Under the pieces are notes generated by a model that saw nothing but the letters and a program-made list of their open reading frames with translations, did no database searches and had not been told where the DNA came from. The translations under genes were made by a program, and so were the position numbers. Of a stretch of DNA of 64,000 bases, positions 1 through 8,199 are shown in pieces. Location: the NCBI RefSeq assembly GCF_900089585.1, contig NZ_FLRH01000004.1:303001-367000 (forward strand), read 5' to 3'. Numbering within the stretch: position 1 is the first letter of the stretch; each line of letters starts with the position of its first letter. Origin of the DNA: Micromonospora sediminicola. Lineage in GTDB: Bacteria; Actinomycetota; Actinomycetes; Mycobacteriales; Micromonosporaceae.

Positions 1-4
1 CCCG

Positions 5-30
5 TCGATTAGAATGTATGTACTAATCGA
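5..30. promoter_or_regulatory. Perfect 8-bp inverted repeat, probable operator
   Basis: TCGATTAG (5-12) and CTAATCGA (23-30) are perfect inverted arms around a 10-base AT-rich spacer. The site lies 24 bases before the start of the first gene. It is the kind of dyad bound by TetR, MarR or GntR dimers. The regulator is not visible and may lie just left of the window. The dyad is seen; its function is inferred. Confidence 0.6.
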
Positions 31-53
31 GCTGTTGACCTGGGAGGATGCTC

Positions 54-701
54 GTGACCGCGCCCACCTCCGCCGCCCCTGTCACCCCCTACGCCACCCT
101 CCTCGGGTTCACCCGCTACGTGGACCGTACCGGCCCCACGAAGGCCACCTTCGTCGGCGGCCTGCGTCGCCAGCGAGCGAGCCGGCACGGGTTCAACCCG
201 CACGGCCAGTTCGTCAAGGCGCTCAAGGCCGACGTCGCGTTCCACACCGGCGGCACCCACCTCGCCCAGGTGGTCGACCTGGTCAAGCCGCGCTGGCGCC
301 CGCTCTACGAGGCGCTCACGCCCGGCGCGACCCGCTGGCTGCACTCGCTCGGCGAGCCGGCCGGCGTCGACCTGGCCCAGACCCGCGACGCCCTGGCCAT
401 GCTGGGCGACCTACCCGTCAAGATCAACCCCCAGTTCGGCGTACGCTTCGCCGACGGCCGGGCCGAGGCGGTCCGGCTGCACTTCGACGAGGCGCCGCCG
501 AGTGAGGAGGCGACGCTGGCCACGCTGCACCTGATGGCCCGGCACATGGACGCGGTGCTGCCGCACGCCGAGCCGGTGCTGGTCGACGTGCGTCGTGGCG
601 AGGCGCACCGGATGCCCACCGACGTCAAGCCCGAGCAGATCGAGCAGTGGCTGGCCGGCGAGGCCGCCGCGTTCCGGGCGATCTGGTCCACCGCCGCCTG
701 A
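54..701 (+). CDS. Conserved-looking hypothetical protein, 215 aa
   Basis: I do not recognise a family. The protein is soluble, with no signal peptide or membrane segment. The start is taken as GTG at 54 because GGGAGG at 42-47 sits six bases before it; the in-frame ATG at 48 would abut the Shine-Dalgarno directly. The N-terminal half is basic (about residues 20-45) and the C-terminal half acidic, ending in a predicted helix. There are no cysteines and no obvious catalytic motif. It stands alone behind the palindrome at 5-30, so it is probably controlled by a dimeric repressor. Coding bias and length support a real gene; the function is unknown. Confidence 0.75.
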   Translation: MTAPTSAAPVTPYATLLGFTRYVDRTGPTKATFVGGLRRQRASRHGFNPHGQFVKALKADVAFHTGGTHLAQVVDLVKPRWRPLYEALTPGATRWLHSLGEPAGVDLAQTRDALAMLGDLPVKINPQFGVRFADGRAEAVRLHFDEAPPSEEATLATLHLMARHMDAVLPHAEPVLVDVRRGEAHRMPTDVKPEQIEQWLAGEAAAFRAIWSTAA

Positions 702-806
702 GCGACGGTCGCCGGCGGGGCGGCCACTTCTCCGAGTGGTCGCCCCGTTGCTCCCCTTTCGGGAATATCTGGGGCATTCGCGAGGCAGGGTCGCGAAGCT
801 CGGCTC

Positions 807-2105
807 ATGACACTGCCCGATCGTCTTGCGCGGCGGCTGCCGGCTCCGCCGGTGCGCCACGCGCCGCGGGGCCCCGCGCGGGATCTGCCGTCGCGACCGG
901 CGGCCACGCGCGGCCGGCTCATCCTGCTCGGGCCGGCGTTCGTGGCCGCGGTCGCCTACGTCGACCCGGGCAACTTCGCCACCAACTCCACCGCCGGCGC
1001 CCGCTACGGCTACCTGCTGGTGTGGGTCGTCGTGGCGGCGAACCTGGCCGCCATGCTGGTGCAGACGCTCACCGCCAAGCTCGGCCTGGCCACCGGCCGC
1101 AGCCTGCCCGAGCTGTGCCGGGACCACCTGCCCCGGCCGCTCAACCGGGCCATGTGGGCCCAGGCCGAGCTGGTCGCCATGGCCACCGACCTGGCCGAGG
1201 TGATCGGCGGTGCGGTGGCCCTGCACCTGCTCTTCGGCATCCCGCTGCTGCCCGGCGGCGTGATCGTCGGCACCGCCGCGTTCGCCGTGCTGGCGCTGCG
1301 GTCCCGCGGCTTCCGCACGTTCGAGATCGCCATCGCGGTGCTGCTCGGCGTGATCGTGCTGGCGTTCGCGGTCAACCTGGTCACCGCCGGGCCGGACCTG
1401 TCCGCCACCGCCGGCGGGCTGCTGCCCCGCACGGCGGGCACCGACAGCATGCTGCTCGCCGCCGGGATCCTCGGCGCGACCGTGATGCCGCACGTGATCT
1501 ACGTGCACTCGGCGCTGACCCCGAACCGCATCCCCACCAGCGGCGAGGCGCAACGGCGGACGGTGGCGAGGGGCCTGCGGATCGACGTGCTGGTCGCGCT
1601 CGGCATCGCCGGCGGGGTCAACCTGGCCATGCTGCTGGTCGCGGCCACCAGCTTCCACGGCAGCGGCATTCCCGGCACCGACACGCTGGAGGGCGTGCAC
1701 GCCGGGCTGGCCGGCACGCTCGGCGCCACCGCGGCGGTCGGCTTCGCCGTGGCCCTGCTGCTGTCCGGCCTCGCCTCGACCAGCGTCGGGACGTACGCCG
1801 GCGAGGTGATCATGCAGGGTTTCCTGCGCCGCCGGATCCCGCTGCTGGTGCGCCGGACGGTGACGCTGCTGCCCGCGCTGGCCGTGCTCGCGATCGGCGT
1901 CGACCCGACCCGGGCGCTGGTGCTGTCCCAGGTGGTGCTGAGCTTCGGCATCCCGTTCGCGCTGATCCCGGTGGTGGCCTTCACCCGCCGCCGCGACCTG
2001 ATGGGCAGCCTGGTCAACCGCCCGGCCACCACGGCCGTCGCGGTGCTGATCACCGCGCTCGTGGTGGCGCTCAACGCGTTCCTGCTCTGGCAGCTGGTCG
2101 CCTGA
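807..2105 (+). CDS. mntH: Nramp-family divalent metal (Mn2+/Fe2+) transporter, MntH-like
   Basis: This 432-residue integral membrane protein has the Nramp hallmarks: DPGN at residues 53-56 in the first transmembrane segment and MPH at 227-229 in the sixth, the two unwound helices that hold the metal. About eleven hydrophobic segments follow an unusually long basic, proline-rich cytoplasmic N-terminus of roughly 35 residues. The family couples proton entry to Mn2+ or Fe2+ uptake. No clear Shine-Dalgarno precedes the ATG. It converges on the siderophore-uptake operon and the two are separated by a hairpin, so the region reads as a metal-acquisition neighbourhood. Substrate (Mn versus Fe) cannot be fixed from sequence alone. 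Confidence 0.93.
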   Translation: MTLPDRLARRLPAPPVRHAPRGPARDLPSRPAATRGRLILLGPAFVAAVAYVDPGNFATNSTAGARYGYLLVWVVVAANLAAMLVQTLTAKLGLATGRSLPELCRDHLPRPLNRAMWAQAELVAMATDLAEVIGGAVALHLLFGIPLLPGGVIVGTAAFAVLALRSRGFRTFEIAIAVLLGVIVLAFAVNLVTAGPDLSATAGGLLPRTAGTDSMLLAAGILGATVMPHVIYVHSALTPNRIPTSGEAQRRTVARGLRIDVLVALGIAGGVNLAMLLVAATSFHGSGIPGTDTLEGVHAGLAGTLGATAAVGFAVALLLSGLASTSVGTYAGEVIMQGFLRRRIPLLVRRTVTLLPALAVLAIGVDPTRALVLSQVVLSFGIPFALIPVVAFTRRRDLMGSLVNRPATTAVAVLITALVVALNAFLLWQLVA

Positions 2106-2111
2106 ACGCGA

Positions 2112-2147
2112 CCGCGCCCGCCCGGGACGGATCCCGGGCGGGCGCGG
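2112..2147. terminator. Bidirectional hairpin terminator between convergent genes
   Basis: A perfect 16-bp GC-rich stem (2112-2127 paired with 2132-2147) with a 4-base loop lies between the stops of the Nramp gene and the binding-protein gene. There is no strong T tract, as is usual for actinobacterial intrinsic terminators. Confidence 0.85.
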
Positions 2148-2163
2148 TGGTGGCGCGAGGTCC

Positions 2164-3108
2164 TCAGGCGGCCAGGTACTTCTCCAGGTCGTCCAGGATC
2201 TTGTTGGCGGCGCCGACGCCGATGCCGGTCATCCACACCTCGTCGGAGACCACGTGCGCCTTGCCCGCCTTGACCGCGGACAGGCCCTGCCAGAGGCTGC
2301 CGGTGGTGACCTTGGCCTGCTCGGCGGCGGCCTTCTCGCCGTACGCCGTCACGAACACCACGTCGCCGTCGACCTCGTTGACCCGCTCGGCGCTGACCAG
2401 GTCGAAGCGCCGGTCCTCCTTGCCCTCCAGCAGCTGACGCTGCGGGCGGCCGAGGCCGGTGTCGCCGACCACGATGCCGGAGAACGAGTCCGGGCCGTAC
2501 ACCCGGATGTTGCCCGGGATGAAGCGCACGATGGAGATCTTCCGCGACGGGGCGTCGCCGAGCGTCGCGCCGAAGTCCTTCGCCCGCTTCTCGTACGTGG
2601 CCAGCAGGTCCTTGGCCTGCTGCTCCCGGCCGAGCGCCTGGCCGTCGAGGAGGAAGTTCTCCTTCCAGGTGATCCCGACCTTCTCCGTGAACACGGTCGG
2701 GGCGATGGCGGACAGCTCGTCGTAGAACTTCTCCTGGCGGAACTTGCTGCCGAGGATGAGGTCCGGCTTGAGCGCGTTGATCGCCTCCAGGTCGGGCTCG
2801 GTGAGCACGCCGACCTCCTTGATGCCGGCGAGCTTGTCCGCGCCGAAGTAGGTGGGCCAGCTCTTCGCCTCACCGGCGGTGGCCGCGCCGACCGGGGTGA
2901 CGCCCAGGGACAGTGCGGTGTCGATCTTGTCGGTGTCGAGCACCACCACGCGCTTGGGCTCGGTGGGCACCTTGGTGGTGCCCATGGCGTGGGTGATCTC
3001 CCGGGTCTCCCCGGAGCCGGTGCCGGCGACGGGGTCGCTCTCCCCGCAGGCGGTGAGGCCCACCCCGAGGGCGAGGGCGGCGGTGAGTGCGGCGGCGAGA
3101 CGACGCAT
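2164..3108 (-). CDS. Fe3+-siderophore ABC transporter substrate-binding lipoprotein
   Basis: This is a 314-aa periplasmic-binding-type lipoprotein of the FepB/FhuD class, which captures ferric siderophore outside the membrane and hands it to the permease pair encoded upstream. The signal peptide ends in a lipobox (LTAC, Cys21). The mature part begins with the usual short motif region followed by KRVVVLDTD, and shows the two-lobe layout with DLILGSKFRQEKF near the first-lobe end. Start ATG at 3108 is preceded by GGAAAGGAAC. It is the last gene of the fec-type operon, 38 bases after the ATPase stop, and should be iron-repressed with it. The particular siderophore is unknown. Confidence 0.92.
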   Translation of the reverse strand: MRRLAAALTAALALGVGLTACGESDPVAGTGSGETREITHAMGTTKVPTEPKRVVVLDTDKIDTALSLGVTPVGAATAGEAKSWPTYFGADKLAGIKEVGVLTEPDLEAINALKPDLILGSKFRQEKFYDELSAIAPTVFTEKVGITWKENFLLDGQALGREQQAKDLLATYEKRAKDFGATLGDAPSRKISIVRFIPGNIRVYGPDSFSGIVVGDTGLGRPQRQLLEGKEDRRFDLVSAERVNEVDGDVVFVTAYGEKAAAEQAKVTTGSLWQGLSAVKAGKAHVVSDEVWMTGIGVGAANKILDDLEKYLAA

Positions 3109-3146
3109 CAGGTTCCTTTCCGTGGTGCGGGTGCGGGCCGGCGCGC

Positions 3147-3989
3147 TCAGGCGTCGCCGACGGGGGCGCCGGCCGCGGCCGGCGTGCCGGCCGGAGCGGC
3201 CGAGGTCTGGGTGAGGGCGGGCACCACCAGCGGGGCGCCGGTGACCGGGCAGGGCACGACCACGCAGTCGAGCCCGAAGACGTCGCGGACCAGGTCGGCG
3301 GTGAGGATCTCGCGCGGCGGGCCGGCGGCCACCACCGCGCCGTCGCGCATGGCGACGAGGTGGTCGGCGTAGCGGGCGGCCTGGTTGAGGTCGTGCAGCA
3401 CGGCCACCACGGTCCGGCCCCGCTCGGCGCGCAGCCGGTGCAGCAGGTCCAGCACCTCCACCTGGTGGGCCAGGTCGAGGAAGGTGGTCGGCTCGTCCAG
3501 CAGCAGCGCGTCGGTGTCCTGGGCCAGCGTCATCGCGATCCAGACCCGCTGGCGCTGGCCGCCGGAGAGCGTGTCCACCGGGCGGTCCGCGAGCCCGGTC
3601 ACGTCGGCCAGGCGCATCGCCTCGTCGACGGCCCGGCCGTCCTCGGTCGACCACTGCCGCCACCAGCGCTGGTACGGCTGCCGCCCACGCCCGACCAGGT
3701 CGGCCACGGTGATCCCCTCGGGCACCAGCGGGCTCTGCGGCAGCACGCCGAGCCGCCGGGCCACGTCCCGGGTGGGCAGGTCGCGGATCGCCGCGCCGTC
3801 GAGCAGCACCGCGCCGCGTCGCGGCGTGAGCAGCCGGGCCATGGTGCGCAGCAGGGTCGACTTGCCGCAGGCGTTCGGCCCGACGATCACCGTGAACGCG
3901 TCGGCCGGCAGGTCGAGCTCCAGCCCGTCCAGCACGGTCCGACCCTCGTAGCCGACGACCAGGTCGCGGGTGGACAGCAGCGCGGTCAC
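3147..3989 (-). CDS. Fe3+-siderophore ABC transporter ATP-binding protein
   Basis: A 280-residue FepC/FhuC-type ATPase. Walker A is GPNACGKST at 37-45, the signature is LSGGQRQRV, and Walker B with the catalytic Glu is LLLDEPTTFLDL, followed by the H-loop (AVLHDLNQAARYAD). It energises uptake through the two FecCD permeases. The GTG start at 3989 overlaps the upstream permease stop in a GTGA quartet, a sign of translational coupling. The C-terminus carries an Ala/Pro/Gly-rich extension of about 20 residues beyond the usual family end, with no recognisable role. Confidence 0.94.
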   Translation of the reverse strand: MTALLSTRDLVVGYEGRTVLDGLELDLPADAFTVIVGPNACGKSTLLRTMARLLTPRRGAVLLDGAAIRDLPTRDVARRLGVLPQSPLVPEGITVADLVGRGRQPYQRWWRQWSTEDGRAVDEAMRLADVTGLADRPVDTLSGGQRQRVWIAMTLAQDTDALLLDEPTTFLDLAHQVEVLDLLHRLRAERGRTVVAVLHDLNQAARYADHLVAMRDGAVVAAGPPREILTADLVRDVFGLDCVVVPCPVTGAPLVVPALTQTSAAPAGTPAAAGAPVGDA

Positions 3990-5131
3990 GACCGCCTCCC
4001 TCGGGTGCGCAGCAGCACGAAGATCAGGTACGGGCCGCCGATGGCGGCGGTCAGCACACCGGCCGGCAGTTGGGTGGGCGCGAACAGCCGGCGCCCGGCC
4101 AGGTCGGCGAGGACCAGCAGCAGCGCGCCCACCAGGGCGGCGCACACCAGTGGCGGCCGTTCCGCGCGGATCAGCCGGCGGGCCACCTGCGGGGCGACCA
4201 GCGCCACGAAGTCCACGGCGCCGACCTGGGCGGTGACGGCGGCGGCGGCCAGCACGCCGGTGCCGGCCAACCCGATCCGGCGGGCCACCGGGCGCAGCCC
4301 GATCCCCCGCGCCGTGTCGTCGTCCAGGGCCGAGCTGCGCAGCGCCCAACCGGCCCAGAGCAGCACCGGCAGCAGCACCAGGAGGGTGCCGGCGATCCAG
4401 CCGGCCTCGGTCCAGCCCTTGCCGGCCAGGGTGCCGATCAGCCAGAGCTGGGCGCGCAGGCCGTCGATCGGGTCGGCGGTGAGCATCACCACCTCGGTGA
4501 GCGCCCGGAACGCGAACGCCACCGCCACGCCGGCCAGCACGAACCGCTGCGCGGCCAGGCCGTGCCGGGCGCCGAGCGCGAACACCAGGACGGCCGCGGC
4601 CAGCCCGCCGACCAGCGCCGCCGGTGCCACCAGGACCGCCGCCGCCCCGCCGGTCAGCGCCACGGTGGCGGCCAGCCCGGCGCCCTGGGTGACGCCGATG
4701 ACGTCGGGGCTGGCCAGCGGGTTGCGGGCCACGCTCTGGATCAGGGTGCCGGCCACGCCGAACGCCGCGCCGGCCAGGGCCGCGAGCACCGCGCGGGGCA
4801 GTCGCAGGTCGCGCACCACGAGGTCGTACGGGGTGCCCGCACCGGACAGCGAGCGGACCACGTCGCCCGGCGCCACGTACGGCGTCCCCAGCGACAGGCT
4901 GAGCACCACCGCACCGCCGAGCAGCAGGAGAAGCACCCCCGCCACGACCACCGGCCGCCACCGGAACGGCACCGCCACCCCCCGAACCCGCAGCAGCGCC
5001 TTCCCCGCGAGCGCCCCACCCCGCTCCGGGCGATCTTGCACTTGCGACCCCTCGGGCGGGCGATTCGCCCGCTTCGCCGGGGCAGCAACCGCAAGATCGC
5101 GGAGAGGGGGGCGGGGGTGGGGGGCGGTCAT
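3986..5131 (-). CDS. FecCD-family siderophore permease, with a repeat element inside its N-terminus
   Basis: This 381-aa permease of the FecCD (BtuC-like) family has about ten membrane segments and the conserved loop RNPLASPDVIGVTQGAG that follows the third helix. It pairs with the permease encoded just upstream. The ATG at 5131 overlaps that gene's stop (ATGA). The first ~45 residues are a hydrophilic Ala/Arg/Pro tail absent from typical family members. Residues about 11-34 are encoded by a 69-bp palindromic element (5031-5099) that also occurs between genes at 12233-12308, so the tail looks like an in-frame insertion that membrane topology tolerated. A later GTG start is possible but has no better ribosome signal. 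Confidence 0.9.
   Translation of the reverse strand: MTAPHPRPPLRDLAVAAPAKRANRPPEGSQVQDRPERGGALAGKALLRVRGVAVPFRWRPVVVAGVLLLLLGGAVVLSLSLGTPYVAPGDVVRSLSGAGTPYDLVVRDLRLPRAVLAALAGAAFGVAGTLIQSVARNPLASPDVIGVTQGAGLAATVALTGGAAAVLVAPAALVGGLAAAVLVFALGARHGLAAQRFVLAGVAVAFAFRALTEVVMLTADPIDGLRAQLWLIGTLAGKGWTEAGWIAGTLLVLLPVLLWAGWALRSSALDDDTARGIGLRPVARRIGLAGTGVLAAAAVTAQVGAVDFVALVAPQVARRLIRAERPPLVCAALVGALLLVLADLAGRRLFAPTQLPAGVLTAAIGGPYLIFVLLRTRGRRS
5031..5099. repeat. Palindromic element, copy within permease gene
   Basis: The ends are CGATCTTGC and GCAAGATCG (9-bp perfect inverted arms, then two mismatches and four more pairs). The total length is 69 bp, exactly 23 codons, so the reading frame is kept. The interior matches the element at 12233-12308 (shared ATTCGC...GCCGGG..CAGCAA core). 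Confidence 0.8.
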
Positions 5132-6174
5132 GCGGTCACGACCTTGGCGCGGCGGACCAGGATCGCCAGCAGGGGGGCGCCCAGGAGGGCGGTGATGATG
5201 CCGGCGGGGATCTCGCCGGGCGGGGAGACCAGGCGACCGGTCACGTCGGCGGCCAGCACCAGGGCGGGACCGAGCAGCGCGGCGACCAGCAGCGTCCACC
5301 GGTGGTCGGCGCCGACCAGCGCCCGGGCCAGGTGCGGCACGGCCAGCCCGACGAACGCGATCGGGCCGGCGGCGGCCACCGCGGCGCCGGTGAGCAGCAC
5401 ACCGCCCCCGCCGGCGGCCAGCCGGACCAGGGCGACCCGGTGCCCCAGCCCCCGGGCGACGTCGTCGCCGAGGGCGAGCGCGTCCAGCCCACGGGCGGCC
5501 AGCGCGGCGAGCAGCACCCCGGCCAGCACGAACGGGAGCACCTGCCCGGCCACGCCCACGTCCCGCCCGGTGAGCCCGCCGACCACCCAGAAGCGGTACT
5601 CCTCGAACGTGCGGGCGTCGATGCTGAGCAGCGCGTACACGACCGCGCCGAGACCGGCGTCGAGCGCGGCGCCGACCAGCGCGAGGGTGACCGGGCTGGC
5701 GCCCTCACGGGTGCGGTTGGCGACGGCGAAGACGAGCAGCCCGGCGAGCAGCGCGCCGGCGATGCCGAACCAGACGTAGCCGGTGAGCGTGCTCACGCCG
5801 AACACGGCGATGGCCAGCACCACCCCGAAGGAGGCCCCGGCGCTGACGCCGAGGATGCGCGGCTCGGCGAGCGGGTTGCGGGTGACCGCCTGGAACAGCA
5901 CGCCGGCCAGCGCCAGGGCCAGGCCGACGACCAGGCCGAGCGCGGTACGCGGCAGCCGCAGCTCGCGGACCACCGTGGTCGCGTCGCCGTCGTCCGGGGC
6001 CACCAGCGCGTGCCACACCTGGTCCACCGGGAGGTGGCGGCTGCCGAGCGCCAGGCTGGCCAGCAGGGCGACGAGGAGCAGGAGCGCCGCCGCCAGGGTG
6101 ACCGCGACGCGGCGGGGGGCACCGCGGCGGGCGGGGGCGTCGGCCCGCGCGGGCCGGACGGCGACGGTGGTCAC
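5128..6174 (-). CDS. FecCD-family siderophore permease, first gene of operon
   Basis: A 348-aa membrane protein with about nine to ten transmembrane segments and the family loop TRNPLAEPRILGVSAGAS. It forms the heterodimeric channel with the next permease. The GTG start at 6174 is preceded, eleven bases away, by GAGAGG. Iron boxes lie directly upstream, so this is the promoter-proximal gene of permease-permease-ATPase-lipoprotein, all linked by overlaps or short gaps. Family assignment is firm; the cargo is inferred to be ferric siderophore from the iron boxes and the binding protein. Confidence 0.92.
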   Translation of the reverse strand: MTTVAVRPARADAPARRGAPRRVAVTLAAALLLLVALLASLALGSRHLPVDQVWHALVAPDDGDATTVVRELRLPRTALGLVVGLALALAGVLFQAVTRNPLAEPRILGVSAGASFGVVLAIAVFGVSTLTGYVWFGIAGALLAGLLVFAVANRTREGASPVTLALVGAALDAGLGAVVYALLSIDARTFEEYRFWVVGGLTGRDVGVAGQVLPFVLAGVLLAALAARGLDALALGDDVARGLGHRVALVRLAAGGGGVLLTGAAVAAAGPIAFVGLAVPHLARALVGADHRWTLLVAALLGPALVLAADVTGRLVSPPGEIPAGIITALLGAPLLAILVRRAKVVTA

Positions 6175-6194
6175 GGGGGTGTTCGCCTCTCGGA

Positions 6195-6239
6195 TTAGGT
6201 ACGCCTTACCTTAACTGACCTGGTAAGGCACGCCTAACC
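6195..6239. promoter_or_regulatory. Tandem iron-box-like operators (IdeR/DmdR type)
   Basis: Read on the minus strand, 6213-6195 matches the actinobacterial iron box TTAGGTTAGGCTAACCTAA at about 15 of 19 positions. A second dyad, GGTAAGG-N4-CCTAACC, follows at 6222-6239. The two are arranged as a larger imperfect inverted repeat. They sit between the siderophore operon and the divergent merR gene. Known IdeR/DmdR biology predicts repression when iron is plentiful; binding itself is inferred. Confidence 0.8.
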
Positions 6240-6256
6240 GGGAACTGTCGATGGGC

Positions 6257-6287
6257 TTGCGCCTCCACCGGGGGGAGGCGCGAGGCT
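6257..6287 (+). promoter_or_regulatory. MerR-type promoter with 19-bp spacer and dyad operator
   Basis: A -35-like TTGCGC (6257-6262) and -10-like GAGGCT (6282-6287) are separated by 19 bases, the over-long spacing typical of MerR-activated promoters. The spacer region contains the perfect dyad GCGCCTCC (6259-6266) / GGAGGCGC (6274-6281). This predicts autoregulation of the gene starting at 6295. Confidence 0.7.
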
Positions 6288-6294
6288 GGGCGGC

Positions 6295-7227
6295 ATGGAC
6301 GATGGCGAGCGCTACTCGATCGGCGACCTGGCCCGGCGGACCGGGGTGCCGGTGAAGACCATCCGGTTCTGGTCCGACCGGGGCGTCGTGCCGCCCACCG
6401 ACCGCGGGCCGACCGGCCACCGCCGCTACGGCCCGGAGGCGGTGACCCGGCTCGACCTGGTGCGGACGTTGCGGGAGCTGGGCGTGGACCTGCCCACCGT
6501 GCGCCGGGTGGTGGCCCGGGAGATCACCCTGCCCGAGGTCGCCTCGGCGCACGCGGACGCGTTGACCGCCCAGATCCGCCTGCTGCGGTCACGCCGCGCG
6601 GTGTTGACGGTGATCGCCCGGAGGGGTGCCACGCCGGAGGGGGCCGACCTGCTGCACCGGCTGGCCGGCCTGGCCGCGCGCGAGCGGCGGCGGTTGGTCG
6701 ACGACCTGCTCGACGCCACGTTCGGCGACCTGACCGATCCGGGGTTCGCGGGGATTCGCCGGTCACTCACCCCAGAGCTGCCCGACGACCCGGACGACGG
6801 CCAGATCGAGGCGTGGGTGGAGTTGGCCGAGCTGACGCTGGACCCCTCCTTCCGGGCCGGGCTGCGGCGGCTGGCCGAGCAGCACGCGGCCGACCGGGCC
6901 GGCGCGGAGGGCGTACGCCGGGACGTGGTCGCGGTGGTCCGGGAGGAGGCGGCCCCGGCGCTGGCCGCCGGGGTCGACCCGGCCTCGCCCGACGCCGACC
7001 CGGTCCTCTCCCGGGCGACGGCCCGGTACGCGCGGCTCTGCGGCCGCCCGGACGACGCCGACCTGCGCCGGCGGATGCTGACGCGGTTGGAGACCGCGCA
7101 CGACCCGCGCCGGGAGCGCTACCTGGAGCTGCTCTCCGTGGTCAACGGCTGGCCGCCGGCCGAGAGCCTGACGCCGGTGCTGGACTGGTCGATCCGGGCG
7201 CTGCGCGCCCGGCAGCCCCTACCCTGA
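6295..7227 (+). CDS. MerR-family transcriptional regulator
   Basis: This 310-aa protein has an N-terminal winged helix-turn-helix of the MerR class: YSIGDLARRTGVPVKTIRFW at residues 7-26, then the HRRYGPEAV wing. A dimerisation helix rich in Arg/Leu follows (about 85-125). The C-terminal ~180 residues are helical and hydrophilic without a cysteine metal site, so the effector is probably a small organic molecule or protein rather than a metal. Its own promoter shows the MerR architecture. It is divergent from the siderophore operon and 4 bases upstream of the YciI-like gene. The target beyond itself is unknown. Confidence 0.88.
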   Translation: MDDGERYSIGDLARRTGVPVKTIRFWSDRGVVPPTDRGPTGHRRYGPEAVTRLDLVRTLRELGVDLPTVRRVVAREITLPEVASAHADALTAQIRLLRSRRAVLTVIARRGATPEGADLLHRLAGLAARERRRLVDDLLDATFGDLTDPGFAGIRRSLTPELPDDPDDGQIEAWVELAELTLDPSFRAGLRRLAEQHAADRAGAEGVRRDVVAVVREEAAPALAAGVDPASPDADPVLSRATARYARLCGRPDDADLRRRMLTRLETAHDPRRERYLELLSVVNGWPPAESLTPVLDWSIRALRARQPLP

Positions 7228-7231
7228 GGGC

Positions 7232-7591
7232 ATGCGATTCGACAGGCACACCGTGGTGCTCCTGGTCCGCCCGGACGACGCGCCCGACCTGCCGCAGGAT
7301 GCCCTCGACCGAATCCAGGACGCGCACCTGGCGCACCAGGCCGGGCTGGTGGAGCAGGGCGCGGTGCTCGCGGCCGGGCCGTTCCTCGACGGCGACGACG
7401 AGCGGATCCGCGGCTTCGTGGTGCTGTCGGTGGATCCGGACACGGCGCGCAACCTCTACGCCAACGACCCGGCGGTCAGCGCCGGGCGTCTGGTCGCGCG
7501 GGTGACGAGCTGGATGGTGCCGGAGGGCCAGGTCCGCTTCGAGCAGGTGCCGGTCCCCCGGTCGATGCTGGAGGCCGCGGCCGGCGACTGA
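7232..7591 (+). CDS. YciI-like domain protein, 119 aa
   Basis: A small single-domain protein of the YCII-related dimeric alpha-beta barrel fold. The conserved features are an N-terminal strand (TVVLLVRP), an HLAHQAGL helix containing the family's conserved His, GAVLAAGPFLDG, and GFVVLSVDPDTARNLYANDP. YciI-type proteins have been proposed to act as small enzymes or ligand binders; no specific reaction is assigned here. The start ATG has a -10-like TACCCT (7220-7225) six bases upstream and also GAGGG, so it may be read both within the merR transcript and from its own leaderless mRNA. Confidence 0.82.
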   Translation: MRFDRHTVVLLVRPDDAPDLPQDALDRIQDAHLAHQAGLVEQGAVLAAGPFLDGDDERIRGFVVLSVDPDTARNLYANDPAVSAGRLVARVTSWMVPEGQVRFEQVPVPRSMLEAAAGD

Positions 7592-7595
7592 CCGG

Positions 7596-8072
7596 TCAGT
7601 CCTCGGCGGACTGGCGGACGCCGGGCACCACCGGCATCGGCCACACCCCGGTGCGCGGCACGGCGGCCGGCACCTCGACCTGCTGGTCGGCCCAGACGTA
7701 CGTCTCGGGCAGCAGGTCGGCGATCGGGACGGCGCGCAGCCCGTCCGGCGGCCCGACGATCACCCGGATCGACGGGAAGTAGTCGAGCAGCACCTGCCGG
7801 CAGCGCCCGCAGGGCGCGATGACACCGCGCCCCCGGTCCCCCACCGCGACGATCGCCTCCAGCTCGCCGGCGCCCTGGGTCGCGGCGGCGCCCAGCGCCA
7901 CCACCTCGGCGCACGGGCCGCCGGTGAAGTGGTAGACGTTCACGCCGCTGAACACGCGGCCGTCGGTGCTGCGCACGGCGGCGGCGACGCTGTGGTTGTC
8001 GCTGCGGCAGCGGAGCTTCGCGACGGCGGTGGCGGCCTGCACGAGCGCCCGGTCGGTGTCCCGCATGATCAT
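7596..8072 (-). CDS. Cytidine deaminase-like zinc enzyme
   Basis: A 158-aa member of the cytidine/blasticidin-S deaminase fold. The zinc site is visible as PCAE (Cys54, catalytic Glu56) and PCGRC (Cys88, Cys91). This matches the tetrameric Cdd type, which hydrolyses cytidine or deoxycytidine to uridine for pyrimidine salvage. The C-terminal ~40 residues (Trp-, Val- and Pro-rich) extend beyond the core. Starts at 8072 or 8066 (MIM) are both possible behind GAGGGGCGGGG. It is convergent with the YciI gene, separated by four bases. A nucleoside-antibiotic-inactivating role is a less likely alternative. Confidence 0.85.
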   Translation of the reverse strand: MIMRDTDRALVQAATAVAKLRCRSDNHSVAAAVRSTDGRVFSGVNVYHFTGGPCAEVVALGAAATQGAGELEAIVAVGDRGRGVIAPCGRCRQVLLDYFPSIRVIVGPPDGLRAVPIADLLPETYVWADQQVEVPAAVPRTGVWPMPVVPGVRQSAED

Positions 8073-8199
8073 CCCCGCCCCTCGTCGGCTGCGTCGGCGG
8101 CAACCCTATCCGGCGGCGACCGCTCGATCCGGGATGGCGCGCCCACCGCCGGTAACCCGGGGGCGGTACGCCGCGCGGCTGCCTATCCTTGGCGACGTC

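Noticed and set aside
2164..3663. 499-codon version of the siderophore-binding protein
   Set aside because: The first ~185 codons are an out-of-frame reading of the ATPase gene; the lipobox signal peptide and Shine-Dalgarno fix the start at 3108.
5031..5099. Possibility that the repeat marks a pseudogene or frameshift in the permease
   Set aside because: The element is exactly 23 codons with no stop, and both ends of the permease keep frame with ATGA/GTGA overlaps to neighbours.
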